DNA from: Halosimplex aquaticum
Lineage (GTDB): Archaea > Halobacteriota > Halobacteria > Halobacteriales > Haloarculaceae
Length of the DNA stretch: 64,000 bases
NCBI RefSeq assembly: GCF_028747785.1
Contig: NZ_CP118158.1
Coordinates: 2,728,001 to 2,792,000 of the forward strand
Reading direction: 5' to 3'
Below, in pieces: positions 44,415 to 53,380 of this stretch (position 1 is its first letter; each line of letters begins with the position of its first letter). The notes below the pieces were generated by a model. That model did not search any database and was not told where the DNA came from. It saw only the letters and a program-made list of their open reading frames with translations. Made by a program: the position numbers and the translations under genes.

Positions 44415-45626
44415 TCAGACGAGCACGTCGACGTCGTAGCCCTCGGACCGCAGCGCGTCGAGCAGTTCCGTGGCGTGGTCGGGGCCGCGCGTCTCCAGAT
44501 CGAGTTCGACCTCTGCGGCGTTCATGGCGACGTCCTTGCCGGCGCGGTCGTGCTCGATGGCGTGGATGTTGGCGCGCGAGTCGCTGATGACCTCGACGAG
44601 GCGTTCCAGTTCGCCCGGGCGGTCCTTGAGGGTGGTCCGGATGCGGAGGTAGCGGCCGGTCTCGACGAGGCCGCGCATGACGACCGTGGTGAGGACGTTC
44701 AGGTCGATGTTGCCGCCGCTGAGCACGGGGACCACCACCTCGTCGTCGTCGTACTCGAAGGCGCCTTCGAGGACGGCCGCCAGCGCCACGGCGGCGGCGC
44801 CCTCGACCAGTGTCTTTCCGCGTTCGAGTAGCGTCGTCAGCGCGACGGCGACCTCGTCGTCGCTGACGGTGACGACCTCGTCGACGCGCTCGCGGATCAC
44901 GTCGAAGGTCTGCGCGCCGACCTTCCGGGTGGCGATGCCGTCGGCGATGGTGTCCACGGAGTCGCGCGCGACCACTTCCCCTTTCTGCAGGGAGTCGGCG
45001 ACGCTGGAGGCGCCCTCCGCCTGGACGCCGATCACCCGCGCGTCGGGATTCTTCGCCTTCACGGCGGTGGCGATCCCGCTGACGAGGCCGCCGCCGCCGA
45101 TGGGGACGACGACGGTCTCGACCTCGGGGAGGTCTTCGAGGATCTCCAGGCCGATGGTTCCCTGGCCGGCCATCACCATCGGGTCGTCGAAGGCGTGGAC
45201 GTAGACGCGCTCCTCCTCGCGTTCGATCTCGTGGGCGCGCTCGGAGGCCTCGTCGTAGTCGGCGCCGTGGAGGACGACCTCCGCGCCGTAGTTGCGAGTG
45301 GCCTGGACCTTCGAGACGGGGGCGTGCTCGGGCATGACGATCTTCGAGTCGACGCCGATGCGCGTCGCGGCGAGCGCGACTCCCTGGGCGTGGTTGCCGG
45401 CGGAGGCCGTGACGACCCCCGAGTCCTGCTCCCCGTCGGAGAGCGTCGCGATCTTGTTGGTGGCGCCGCGGATCTTGAACGACCCCGTCCGCTGGAAGGT
45501 CTCCAGTTTCATGTGCACGTCGGCGCCGGTCATCGCCGAAAAGGTGTGCGAGTAGTCCAGCGGCGTGTGGCGGGCCGTCTCCGCGACCCGCTCGCGTGCG
45601 TCGAGCACGTCCGCGAGTTCGATCAT
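44415..45626 (-). CDS. ilvA: Threonine ammonia-lyase
   Basis: A 403-residue PLP-dependent deaminase of threonine to 2-oxobutyrate, the entry to isoleucine synthesis. The PLP lysine is in TGSFKIRGATNKI, the asparagine loop is SAGNHAQGVALA, and the glycine-rich phosphate loop is VPIGGGGLVSGIA. A C-terminal ACT domain (LRIRTTLKDRPGELERLVEV) of the short catabolic type is present at about residues 325-400. Confidence 0.94.
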   Translation of the reverse strand: MIELADVLDARERVAETARHTPLDYSHTFSAMTGADVHMKLETFQRTGSFKIRGATNKIATLSDGEQDSGVVTASAGNHAQGVALAATRIGVDSKIVMPEHAPVSKVQATRNYGAEVVLHGADYDEASERAHEIEREEERVYVHAFDDPMVMAGQGTIGLEILEDLPEVETVVVPIGGGGLVSGIATAVKAKNPDARVIGVQAEGASSVADSLQKGEVVARDSVDTIADGIATRKVGAQTFDVIRERVDEVVTVSDDEVAVALTTLLERGKTLVEGAAAVALAAVLEGAFEYDDDEVVVPVLSGGNIDLNVLTTVVMRGLVETGRYLRIRTTLKDRPGELERLVEVISDSRANIHAIEHDRAGKDVAMNAAEVELDLETRGPDHATELLDALRSEGYDVDVLV

Positions 45627-45755
45627 GCCATAGCTACCGCTCGCGGCGTGTTAGATGTAGGGGGAAGAGCGTGTGACGACTGGTACTTCGGCCCGACCGT
45701 ACTTGAACCCGAGCCAACCGGAGTGAAAGTGGAACCGAGGGACGCCGAGCAGGTG

Positions 45756-46175
45756 CTACGACGGGCCCGCTCCTGGGCGAACGACCACGTCTTCACGTTC
45801 GACGTACGTTCGCACGCGCTCGGCGAACCCGCCCTCTCCGGGCCACTCGGCAGGCGCACTCAGCCGATCGGGGTCGCCGACGTAGGTTTCGACCGTCGTC
45901 CCGCCGCCTCCGCTTCCGTCGGTGCCGCTCGCCACGAGCGGCACCGGAACTCGGGCGTACAGCCCGCTCTCGACGCCCTCGTAGCGGTCGAGCGCCGCTC
46001 GGTCGCCGGTCCGGAGGAGACGGCCGTCCACACGACCGCCGGGCGCGAGCGTCGGGTACTCGCCGTCGACGCGGTGGAGGCCGTCGAGGACGGCGGGCCC
46101 GCAGTAGGTGAAGTCCTCCAGCACTGTCTCCGCCCGGGAAGTGTCGGTGAGGGTGCCGTAGACGAAGACGTCCAT
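45756..46175 (-). CDS. Gamma-glutamylcyclotransferase-like (GGCT/AIG2) protein
   Basis: A 139-residue GGCT-fold protein. It opens with the diagnostic MDVFVYGTLTDT, and has a YPTLAPGGRVDGRLL segment and the conserved acidic DRYEGVESGLYARVPV. Substrates in this family vary (γ-glutamyl peptides or amines). The start is fixed by the family motif. The divergent MATE gene begins 107 bp away. Confidence 0.88.
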   Translation of the reverse strand: MDVFVYGTLTDTSRAETVLEDFTYCGPAVLDGLHRVDGEYPTLAPGGRVDGRLLRTGDRAALDRYEGVESGLYARVPVPLVASGTDGSGGGGTTVETYVGDPDRLSAPAEWPGEGGFAERVRTYVEREDVVVRPGAGPS

Positions 46176-46282
46176 ACGTGGATCGGCGGTCGGCGAACGG
46201 TATCGGCGTTGCGACTTCCGCGCCGTCGTCCGTTCCGCCGGCACCGGTAGCTTCAATCGTCGCGAGTCCGGATTCCGGAGCA

Positions 46283-47701
46283 ATGTCGACGGCGGGCGTG
46301 CGGGAGCGCGGGCTGTCGGTCTGGCGGCGAGTGCTCTCGCTGTCGTGGCCGATGATGATCCAGCACGTCTTCCGGACGCTCATGCGGACGACGGACGTGA
46401 TCGTCACCGGCCTGTTCTCGCCGGCGGCGGTCGCCGCGGTCGGCCTGGCGGACCTGTACGCCCGCTTCCCGCTCCGGATCGGCCTCGGCCTCGGGAGCGG
46501 CGCCATCGCCCTGTCCAGTCAGGACACGGGCGGTGAGGCCATCGAGAACCGCGACCAGGCGATCACACAGGCGATCCTCATCGGCCTGCTCTCGGGGGTC
46601 CCGTTCATCGCATTCGGCTTCCTGTTCGGCCAGCAGGCCATCGCGCTGCTGGGCGCGCCCGAGACCGTCGCGGAGATGGGCGGCACGTACCTCGCGGTCG
46701 TCTTCGCGAGCGCGCCCGCGAGACACGTCGCGCTCGTCGGCGCCCGCGCGCTCCAGGGCACCGGCGACACCCGGACGCCGATGTACGTCGACGTGACCTC
46801 TTCGGTCCTCAACATCGCCGGATCGCTCGTGCTGGGGCTCGGGCTGTTCGGCGCGCCGCGACTCGCCATCGTCGGCGTCGGCATCGCGACGGCCGTCGGG
46901 AACTGTTTCACCGCCGGCGTGCTGTCGCTCGCGATCTGGAGTTCCCGGACGGAAGCGTCGTTCACTCGCCCGCGGGACCTGGTCATCGCGAGGCAACTGC
47001 TCGCGGTGAGCGCTCCCCGGATCGCCGAGGGGCTGGTGCGGACGCTGGCGGAGTTCCCGTTCAACGCCTTGCTCCTCACGTTCGGGACGGATGTCAACGC
47101 CGCCTACCAGATCGGCCGGCGGATGTACCAGCAGGTCACCTCGCCGCTGGGCCGGGCGTACCACACGGCCACCAGCGTCGTCGTCGGCCAGTCGCTCGGC
47201 GACGGCGACGTGGCGAGCGCCCGCTTCCAGGGGTGGGCGACCACCGTGCTCGCCGTGGCGACGATGGGCGCCATCGGCCTCGTCCTGTTCTTCGGCGCCG
47301 ACTGGTTCGTCGCGTTCTTCACGGGCGACCAGTCGACCGCCGGGTACGCGACCGGGTTCGCCCGCGCCTACGCCGTCGCCGCGCCGGCCATCGGCGCGTA
47401 CCTGGCGCTCTCGGGCGCCCTCCAGGGGGGCAGCGACACCCGGACGCCCTTCATCGCGCAGACGACCGGGCTGTTCGGCTTCCTGCTCGGGTTCGGCTAC
47501 CTGACGAGCGTCGTCCTCGGGTGGGGCGTCGTCGGCATCTACGCCGCCATCGCACTCCAGCAGTTCTGGGCGCTCGCGGTCGTCGCGTGGGGGTTCGCCC
47601 GCGGCGACTGGGCGGCGAAGGCCGCGGCGATGATGGACGAGCGCGGGAGCGCCGGCGGGGTCGACGGCGAGCCCGACGCCGAGGCGGATCCGACGGACTG
47701 A
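46283..47701 (+). CDS. MATE family efflux transporter
   Basis: A 472-residue transporter with twelve helices in two similar halves. The first half opens with LSLSWPMMIQHVFRTLMRTTD and the repeats include ALQGTGDTRTPMYVD and ALQGGSDTRTPFIAQ, the typical MATE motifs. It exports cationic or toxic compounds by Na+ or H+ exchange. The in-frame extension upstream is not protein-like. Confidence 0.92.
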   Translation: MSTAGVRERGLSVWRRVLSLSWPMMIQHVFRTLMRTTDVIVTGLFSPAAVAAVGLADLYARFPLRIGLGLGSGAIALSSQDTGGEAIENRDQAITQAILIGLLSGVPFIAFGFLFGQQAIALLGAPETVAEMGGTYLAVVFASAPARHVALVGARALQGTGDTRTPMYVDVTSSVLNIAGSLVLGLGLFGAPRLAIVGVGIATAVGNCFTAGVLSLAIWSSRTEASFTRPRDLVIARQLLAVSAPRIAEGLVRTLAEFPFNALLLTFGTDVNAAYQIGRRMYQQVTSPLGRAYHTATSVVVGQSLGDGDVASARFQGWATTVLAVATMGAIGLVLFFGADWFVAFFTGDQSTAGYATGFARAYAVAAPAIGAYLALSGALQGGSDTRTPFIAQTTGLFGFLLGFGYLTSVVLGWGVVGIYAAIALQQFWALAVVAWGFARGDWAAKAAAMMDERGSAGGVDGEPDAEADPTD

Positions 47702-47770
47702 GCGCGAGCGGTCCCCCGGACCGCACGGGGAGACACCGCTCGTTATTGTCCACCCGCCCGAATCCAGGGT

Positions 47771-48256
47771 ATGGAACTCGTCTCGGTCGCGGCCGTCGCC
47801 GAGAACCGCGTCATCGGGGAGGGCGACGAGGTCCCCTGGGACCTCCCCGAGGACAAGAAGCAGTACCGCGAGCGGGTGGCAAGCCACCCGACCATCTTCG
47901 GCCGGCGCACCTACGAGATGTTCGCGGACCCGCCCGGCTCCGCGTTCGTCGTCCTCAGCCGCACGGAGCGGGAGTACGACCGCGAGAACGCCTACCACGC
48001 CGGAGGCGTCGACGAGGCCGTCTCGATCGCCGAGTCGCTGGGCGCCGACACCGCCTACGTCCTCGGCGGCGGCGCCATCTACCACCTCTTCCAGCCGCAC
48101 CTCGACCGGATGGTCCTGACGCGCGTCCCCGGCGAGTACGAGGGCGACACCTTCTACCCCGCGTGGGACGAGAACGAGTGGCTCCTCGTCGAGACCGAGG
48201 AGTACGAGAACTTCACCGTCGAGACGTGGGAGCGGAAGCACGGGGACAAGGCGTAG
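47771..48256 (+). CDS. folA: Dihydrofolate reductase
   Basis: A 161-residue DHFR. Motifs are AAVAENRVIGEGDEVPWDLPED with the substrate Asp/Trp region, HPTIFGRRTYEMF (NADPH binding), YVLGGGAIYHLFQPHLDRM and VLTRVPGEYEGDTFYP. It regenerates tetrahydrofolate in the cytosol. TTATTG 23-28 bp upstream supports a leaderless start. A tandem repeat and hairpin element follow it. Confidence 0.95.
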   Translation: MELVSVAAVAENRVIGEGDEVPWDLPEDKKQYRERVASHPTIFGRRTYEMFADPPGSAFVVLSRTEREYDRENAYHAGGVDEAVSIAESLGADTAYVLGGGAIYHLFQPHLDRMVLTRVPGEYEGDTFYPAWDENEWLLVETEEYENFTVETWERKHGDKA

Positions 48257-48261
48257 CGGTG

Positions 48262-48320
48262 GCGGAGCGGCAGCGGTACGGTCGCGGAGCGGCAGCGGTA
48301 CGGTCGCGGAGCGGTAGGCG
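48262..48320 (+). repeat. 22-bp tandem repeat downstream of folA
   Basis: The unit GCGGAGCGGCAGCGGTACGGTC repeats perfectly at 48262-48283 and 48284-48305, with a partial third copy. It lies between the folA stop and the hairpin element. Confidence 0.85.
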
Positions 48321-48330
48321 GATGAAGCAT

Positions 48331-48475
48331 CCGGCGCGCAAAGCGCGCCGGTTCTCCGGACGCGAGCGAACGAAGTGAGTGATGCGTCCGGCCTTTTTCA
48401 CCCATGCTTTTGCGTCGGGGGGTGCCCGCAGGCGCGCGTAGCGCGCCGAGGACACCCCCCGGCGGAAAAAGATGG
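48331..48475 (+). repeat. Gene-end hairpin element with terminator, folA copy
   Basis: It begins with a perfect hairpin CCGGCGCGC-3-GCGCGCCGG (48331-48351). A stem CCGGACGC…GCGTCCGG (48356-48391) followed by TTTTT (48394-48398) looks like a terminator for folA. After CACCCATGCTTTTG comes a nested dyad GGGGGGTG…CACCCCCC around GGCGCGC-3-GCGCGCC, ending in GGAAAAAGATGG. The order stem-loop, CTTTTT, C(A)CCCAT-TTTT, GC hairpin, GAAAAAG is shared with the gltA and glutaredoxin copies. Confidence 0.65.
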
Positions 48476-48476
48476 T

Positions 48477-49433
48477 TCAGTAACTGTCCACGTCGGTCCC
48501 GACCGAACAGACGTACTCGCCGGTGGCGACCTGCGGGAGTCTGCGGGCGCGCCAGAAGATACCGCTCGAGTCGGCGGTGACGGTCTCCTTGACGCCGCCG
48601 AAGGTGTCGGTGACCTCGAAGAGCACGTCGCCGCGGGAGACGCGCTCGCCGAGGTCCGCGCGGAGCGAGACGAGGCCGCCGGCGGGGGAGCCGTACTGCT
48701 CGAAGCCGTTCGCGCGGGTCTGGGGGTTCAGGTCGACCTGGCCGTCGGTGAAGCCGTAGTACGAGAGGACGTTGAACACGCCCTCGACGCCGGCCTGGAT
48801 GGAGTCTTCGTCCCAGCCGACACAGCCCCCGAGTTCGGGGTCGATGGTGGGGATGCCCTCGTCGGGGGCGGCGCGGGCGAGTTGGCCGTCGGGGCCCTTC
48901 TGGTCGAGGACGTAACCGCAGTCGAACACCTTCGCGAGTTCGAGGCAGGCGTCGTGGAGGCGGTGGCGGGGACCACAGCGGACGCGGCACTCGTCGATCA
49001 TCCGGGAGGTCGACCCCTGGTGGAGGTCGAGGATGAGGTCGGCGCGGCGGGCGACCTGGAAGGTGGCGGCGGCGATGCGTTCGGTGGAGGTTCCGGTCTC
49101 GTCGCCGGGGTAAGCGCGGTTGGTCTTCGTGTCGTCGATGGGGTTGCGGTGTTCGGCGACCTGGAAGGCGTGGAAGTTGACGATGCCGACGACGAGGACC
49201 GTCCCCGCGATATCCTGGGGGTCCAGCTGCGGGACGACCCGCTGGACGACCCCGACGCCGTTGAGTTCGTCGCCGTCGCTCGCGGCCTGCACGTAGAGGG
49301 TGTCGCCGTCCGCCGCGCCGTTGATGACCGCCACTGGGAGCCCGACCTGCGTCCCGTCCCGCGTCTCGCCGACCGGCAGACGGCCCGTGTCCATCTCCCC
49401 GGGCGCCGCCTGGGCCGTACCGAGCGTCGTCAT
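48477..49433 (-). CDS. Succinylglutamate desuccinylase/aspartoacylase-like protein
   Basis: A 318-residue member of the AstE/AspA zinc carboxypeptidase-like family. The NRAYPGD region with the substrate Asn-Arg, LILDLHQGSTSRMI with a metal His, and a C-terminal β-domain (GGLVSLRADLGERVSRGDVL) are visible. The usual first metal motif HG.E appears as SDGDELNG, with Asp in place of His, so metal binding may differ. The substrate is not evident. Confidence 0.82.
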   Translation of the reverse strand: MTTLGTAQAAPGEMDTGRLPVGETRDGTQVGLPVAVINGAADGDTLYVQAASDGDELNGVGVVQRVVPQLDPQDIAGTVLVVGIVNFHAFQVAEHRNPIDDTKTNRAYPGDETGTSTERIAAATFQVARRADLILDLHQGSTSRMIDECRVRCGPRHRLHDACLELAKVFDCGYVLDQKGPDGQLARAAPDEGIPTIDPELGGCVGWDEDSIQAGVEGVFNVLSYYGFTDGQVDLNPQTRANGFEQYGSPAGGLVSLRADLGERVSRGDVLFEVTDTFGGVKETVTADSSGIFWRARRLPQVATGEYVCSVGTDVDSY

Positions 49434-49578
49434 TACCACAACTGCAGAACCCGCGTCTCTTTAGCGATTCGGTGTGCCCCGCTCTCTGCCGCCGTCGTCC
49501 CCCGACGACCGCCGTCTCTCGTCGCCGGTCGCGGTCACCGATCGACGCGTCTTTGCCGGTCGTGACCGAAGCGCCGCC

Positions 49579-49881
49579 ATGGTGGGCGAGCGACCCGAGG
49601 GCGGCGAGTCGATGCCGGGCGAGCAGGGGACCGAGCGGCCCGAGAGCGGCCGCGCGGCCTTCCTCGCCGCGCTCCGCGTTCGACGCAACGCCAAGTGGGG
49701 GCTGGCCGTCGGCGTCGCGGTCGCGCTCGGCGCGTTCTTTCTCTTCGTCGTGCTCCTCGACGCGCGCGACTCGCCGCTGTGGTACGTCGCGCTGGGGTTC
49801 ACCCTCGCGATGTCGACCGCCGGTCTCGTCGCCTTCCTCCTGACGCTCGGCCGCGCCGTCCGGCTCTCACGCGAACTCTGA
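49579..49881 (+). CDS. Small two-helix membrane protein
   Basis: A 100-residue protein with an acidic N-terminus (MVGERPEGGESMPGEQGTE) and two helices (WGLAVGVAVALGAFFLFVVLL and WYVALGFTLAMSTAGLVAFL). A conserved-looking haloarchaeal type without known role. The ATG after GCCGCC is preferred over an earlier in-frame ATG. Confidence 0.6.
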   Translation: MVGERPEGGESMPGEQGTERPESGRAAFLAALRVRRNAKWGLAVGVAVALGAFFLFVVLLDARDSPLWYVALGFTLAMSTAGLVAFLLTLGRAVRLSREL

Positions 49882-50273
49882 CCTCGCGGAGGGCACGCCG
49901 CGGACCGCCGATCGATCCCCGCCGATCCCGTCTCTGACTCGCGACCGGTCGTCTCGCTGTCCCGCCTCGTCTCCGCACACCACCGGGTCGAGCGGTCTGG
50001 CGCCGCGGCTCCGCCGGAGCGGCTCGGTCCGACGATCCGTTCGGGAGAATCGAACGAATTCGCCTCCCAGCGGGAAGATAACGACGAACGTCGAAGTCAC
50101 TATCGACGACTGAAACCCCTCCGTCGCGGGGCGTCGGGTGCAGAGACGTTCGATTCGTCGGCGGGGTGGGCGGGGCGCCGATAGACGTTCGTCCAGAAAG
50201 GCGTTCGGTGATTCCGTACGCGTCCACCTACGAACGGTAACCCTTTTGCCCGGGCCAGAACAAAAATGGTGGT
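49882..50273 (+). promoter_or_regulatory. Citrate synthase upstream region
   Basis: A 392-bp interval without a gene. CGTTCGTCCAGAAA (50186-50199) is identical to 14 bases of the palindrome upstream of amtB copy 2. An AT-rich CCCTTTTG at 50241-50248 lies 26-33 bp before the ATG and may be the TATA element. A direct role in regulation is inference. Confidence 0.4.
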
Positions 50274-51410
50274 ATGACTGACGAGCTTCGGAAAGGCCTC
50301 GAGGGAGTGCTCGTCGCCGAGTCCGATCTCAGCGAGATCGACGGCGACGAGGGCCGACTCATCTATCGCGGGTACGCCATCGAGGACCTCGCGAGACACG
50401 CGAGCTACGAGGAGGTCATCTACCTCCTCTGGCACGGCGACCTCCCCGACGCCGACGAGCTCGACTCGTTCACCGACTCGATGGTCGCCGAGCGGGCCGT
50501 CGACGAGGACGTCCTCGACACGGTGGGCCAGCTCGCCGCGGCCGACGAGAACCCGATGGCCGCCCTCCGCACGGCGGTCTCGATGCTCTCCGCGTACGAC
50601 CCCGACGCGGACGCCCCCGCCACGGACGAGACGGCCACCCTCCGCAAGGGCCGGCGCATCGTCGCCAAGATCCCGACCATCCTCGCGGCCTTCACTCGCA
50701 TGCGCGACGGCGAGGATCCCGTCGAGCCCCGCGAGGACCTGGGCCACGCCGCGAACTTCCTCTACATGCTCAACGGCGAGGCGCCCGACGACGTCCTCGC
50801 CGAGACGTTCGACATGGCGCTGGTGCTCCACGCCGACCACGGCCTCAACGCCTCGACGTTCTCCGCCATCACCACCGCCTCGACCCTCTCGGATCTGCAC
50901 AGCTCGGTCACCTCGGCCATCGGCACCCTGAAAGGCCCGCTCCACGGCGGCGCCAACCAGGACGTCATGCAGATGCTCAAGGAGGTCGACGAGAGCGACC
51001 GCGACCCCATCGGCTGGGTCGAGAAGGCCCTCGACGAGGGCCGGCGCATCTCCGGGTTCGGTCACCGGGTCTACAACGTCAAGGACCCCCGCGCGAAGAT
51101 CCTCGGCGAACGCTCCCAGGAACTCGGCGAGGCCGCCGGCACGCCGAAGTGGTACGAGTACTCCACGAAGGTCGAGGAGTACATGGCCGAGGAGAAGGGC
51201 CTCGCGCCCAACGTCGACTTCTACTCCGCCTCGACGTACTACCAGATGGGCATCCCCGTCGACATCTACACGCCCATCTTCGCCATGAGTCGCTCGGCCG
51301 GCTGGATCGCCCACGCCGTCGAGTACGTCGAAGACAACCGGCTGATCCGCCCGCGCGCCCGCTACACTGGCCCGCACGACCTGGAGTTCGTCGATATCGA
51401 CGAGCGATAG
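50274..51410 (+). CDS. gltA: Citrate synthase
   Basis: A 378-residue type II citrate synthase: condenses acetyl-CoA with oxaloacetate at the entry of the TCA cycle. Active-site histidines and Asp are visible in VLHADHGLNAST, GPLHGGANQDVM and ISGFGHRVYNVKDPRA. The gene ends RPRARYTGPHDLEFVDIDER. The last 73 bp, including the stop codon, are repeated at 51579-51651 (92% identity), separated by a hairpin element. Confidence 0.96.
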   Translation: MTDELRKGLEGVLVAESDLSEIDGDEGRLIYRGYAIEDLARHASYEEVIYLLWHGDLPDADELDSFTDSMVAERAVDEDVLDTVGQLAAADENPMAALRTAVSMLSAYDPDADAPATDETATLRKGRRIVAKIPTILAAFTRMRDGEDPVEPREDLGHAANFLYMLNGEAPDDVLAETFDMALVLHADHGLNASTFSAITTASTLSDLHSSVTSAIGTLKGPLHGGANQDVMQMLKEVDESDRDPIGWVEKALDEGRRISGFGHRVYNVKDPRAKILGERSQELGEAAGTPKWYEYSTKVEEYMAEEKGLAPNVDFYSASTYYQMGIPVDIYTPIFAMSRSAGWIAHAVEYVEDNRLIRPRARYTGPHDLEFVDIDER

Positions 51411-51578
51411 TACGGCCGCGAACGGAGTGAGCGGCCGCTTTTTGCCCCATCTTTTTCGAGGCGGGTTCCCGCAGCGAGCGCGAGGCTCGAACGGAGTGAG
51501 GGCCTCGCTGCGAACGGCGCGAAGCGCCGTGAGCGAAGCGAGCGAGGAAACCCGTCGAAGAAAAAGGTGGTGGCACGA
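51411..51578 (+). repeat. Gene-end hairpin element, gltA copy
   Basis: It starts with a stem CGGCCGC-11-GCGGCCG and CTTTTT (51413-51443), probably the gltA terminator. Then come GCCCCATCTTTTTCGAGG, a GC-rich dyad region with gcgaagcgccgtgagcgaag-type text, and the closing AACCCGTCGAAGAAAAAGG. The closing part mirrors the opening CTTTTTCGAGGCGGGTT imperfectly. Directly afterwards the duplicated gltA tail begins. Confidence 0.7.
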
Positions 51579-51651
51579 CCGGCTGATCCGCCCGCGGGCC
51601 CGCTACACCGGTCCGCAGGACCTGGAGTTCGTCGATATCGACGAGCGGTAA
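51579..51651 (+). pseudogene. Duplicated 3' end of citrate synthase gene
   Basis: 73 bp with six mismatches to gltA 51338-51410. It encodes the same C-terminal peptide ending DLEFVDIDER and its own stop (TAA). Four of five codon changes are synonymous, one is His to Gln, and the stop differs (TAG/TAA). No start or gene body precedes it. Confidence 0.85.
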
Positions 51652-51736
51652 CGCGCCGCCGCCAGCGCGCTCTTTCTGGATCCGTCGCGGCTCGCGGATC
51701 AACACCTACAGGGGCGTACCGCACCACGACACGTCC

Positions 51737-52825
51737 ATGCTCACCTGCGGCGACTGCGGACGGACCTATCCCGACGACGCCGATGCGCCCTGGCGCTGCG
51801 AGTGCGGCCACGCGCTCGACTACGCGGAGCGACCGCTCCCGGACGCGAGCGACCCGCCCGCGCACCTCGACCGCGACCGCGGGCTGTGGGCGTTCGACCC
51901 GTTTCTCGATACCGAACGGGCGGTGACGCTCGGCGAGGGGTGGACGCCGGTGGTCGACGCGCCCGAGTGGGGCGTCGCGTTCAAACTCGAATCGGTCTTC
52001 CCGACGGGGAGCTTCAAGGACCGCGGCGCGGCGCTGACGGTCTCGCGAGCGGCCGAGCTCGGCGTCGACCGACTGGTCGAGGATTCGTCGGGCAACGCCG
52101 GTCTCGCCATCGCCACCTACGCGGCCCGCGCGGGCATGGACGCCGAAATCTACGTGCCCGCGGACGCCAAAGCGGGGAAACTCCGGGCCATCGAGCGGAC
52201 GGGCGCGGACGTGGTGCGCGTCGAGGGGTCGCGCGGCGACGTGACCGATGCCTGCGTCGAGGCGGTCGAGGCGGGCGAGGGCTGGTACGCAAGCCACGCC
52301 TGGAACCCCGCCTTCTTCCGCGGGACGGCGACGGTCGCGTTCGAACTCGCCGCCCAGCGCGACTGGACGGCGCCCGACGCCGTCGTCACGCCGCTTGGCC
52401 ACGGCACCCTCCTCCTCGGCGCCTACCGCGGCTTCCGGGCGCTGCGCGACGCCGGGTGGACCGACGCCGTGCCGAAACTGCTGGGCGCCCAGGCCACCGG
52501 AGCGGCCCCCATCGCCGACGCGGTCGACGACGGCGGCGGCAGTGCCGAGGAAGCGCCGAACGCCGCCGCCGACGGCATCCAGATCCGCGACCCGGCCCGC
52601 GAGGACCAGATCCTCGCGGCGATCCGGGAGACGGACGGCGGCGCGATGGCGGTCGGTCCCGACGCGACCGAGCGCGAACACGACCGCCTCGCGCGGGCGG
52701 GATTCCACGTCGAGTCGACCAGCGCGACGGCGACGGCGGCGCTCGCCGAGTTCAGGGAGCGGGGGACTGTCTCGCCTGACGACGACGTGGTCGTCGCGCT
52801 CACGGGAACGGGGTTGAAGGGATGA
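51737..52825 (+). CDS. Threonine synthase-like PLP enzyme
   Basis: A 362-residue fold-type II PLP enzyme. An N-terminal zinc-ribbon-like part (LTCGDCGRTY… WRCECGHALD) precedes the catalytic domain. The PLP lysine lies in FPTGSFKDRGAALTVSRA, the Asn loop is EDSSGNAGLAIATYAARAG, and the phosphate loop is TPLGHGTLLLGAYRGF. It makes threonine from O-phosphohomoserine or a related reaction. It overlaps the Nudix gene by ATGA. Confidence 0.87.
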   Translation: MLTCGDCGRTYPDDADAPWRCECGHALDYAERPLPDASDPPAHLDRDRGLWAFDPFLDTERAVTLGEGWTPVVDAPEWGVAFKLESVFPTGSFKDRGAALTVSRAAELGVDRLVEDSSGNAGLAIATYAARAGMDAEIYVPADAKAGKLRAIERTGADVVRVEGSRGDVTDACVEAVEAGEGWYASHAWNPAFFRGTATVAFELAAQRDWTAPDAVVTPLGHGTLLLGAYRGFRALRDAGWTDAVPKLLGAQATGAAPIADAVDDGGGSAEEAPNAAADGIQIRDPAREDQILAAIRETDGGAMAVGPDATEREHDRLARAGFHVESTSATATAALAEFRERGTVSPDDDVVVALTGTGLKG

Positions 52826-53376
52826 CCAAGCGACGAGCCAGCTACTGCCCGTACTGCGGGACCGCACTCGAAACGAAGGGGTTCGAGGGGCGCGACCGGC
52901 GGTTCTGCCCCGAGTGCCGGGAGTTCGTCTTCCAGAATCCGACGCCGGGCGGGCACGTCGTCGTCCTCGACGGGGACGCGGCGCTGCTCATCGAGCGTGG
53001 TATCGAACCCGACCTCGGCGCCTGGGCCGTCCCCGGCGGCATCCTGGAGGTCGACGAACCGGCGGCGCTGGGCGCCGCGCGGGAACTCGAAGAGGAGGCC
53101 GGGCTGTCGGTCGACCCCGGCGCGCTCGAACTGGTCCGGACCGGCCTCGACGTCGACGACCCCGACGACGGTTCGTACCTCTCGATCACGTTCGCCGTCG
53201 AGCGCGCGGACACGGCGGGCACCGTCCGGCCGGGACCGGAGACGACCGACGCGCGCTTCTGGTCGTTCGCCGACCTCCGGGACGGGGGCGTCCTGACGCG
53301 GTCGGTGGACTGCCGGCGGATCGAGGCGGCGGTCGAGCGACTGCGTGGCGAGAGAGTACAGTTCACGGCGGAGTGA
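52822..53376 (+). CDS. Nudix hydrolase with zinc ribbon
   Basis: A 184-residue protein. The N-terminal ribbon has two CxxC pairs (YCPYCGTALE and FCPECREFVF), followed by a Nudix domain. The Nudix box reads GGILEVDEPAALGAARELEEEAGL, split around the catalytic REL.EE.G. The arrangement resembles NudC-like NADH/ADP-ribose pyrophosphatases. It is translationally coupled to the upstream PLP enzyme. Confidence 0.9.
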   Translation: MTKRRASYCPYCGTALETKGFEGRDRRFCPECREFVFQNPTPGGHVVVLDGDAALLIERGIEPDLGAWAVPGGILEVDEPAALGAARELEEEAGLSVDPGALELVRTGLDVDDPDDGSYLSITFAVERADTAGTVRPGPETTDARFWSFADLRDGGVLTRSVDCRRIEAAVERLRGERVQFTAE

Positions 53377-53380
53377 CCCG

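Noticed and set aside
51427..51651. Plus-strand ORF joining the hairpin element to the gltA tail copy
   Set aside because: The first two thirds are Arg-rich translation of hairpin DNA; only the last 24 codons are gene-derived.
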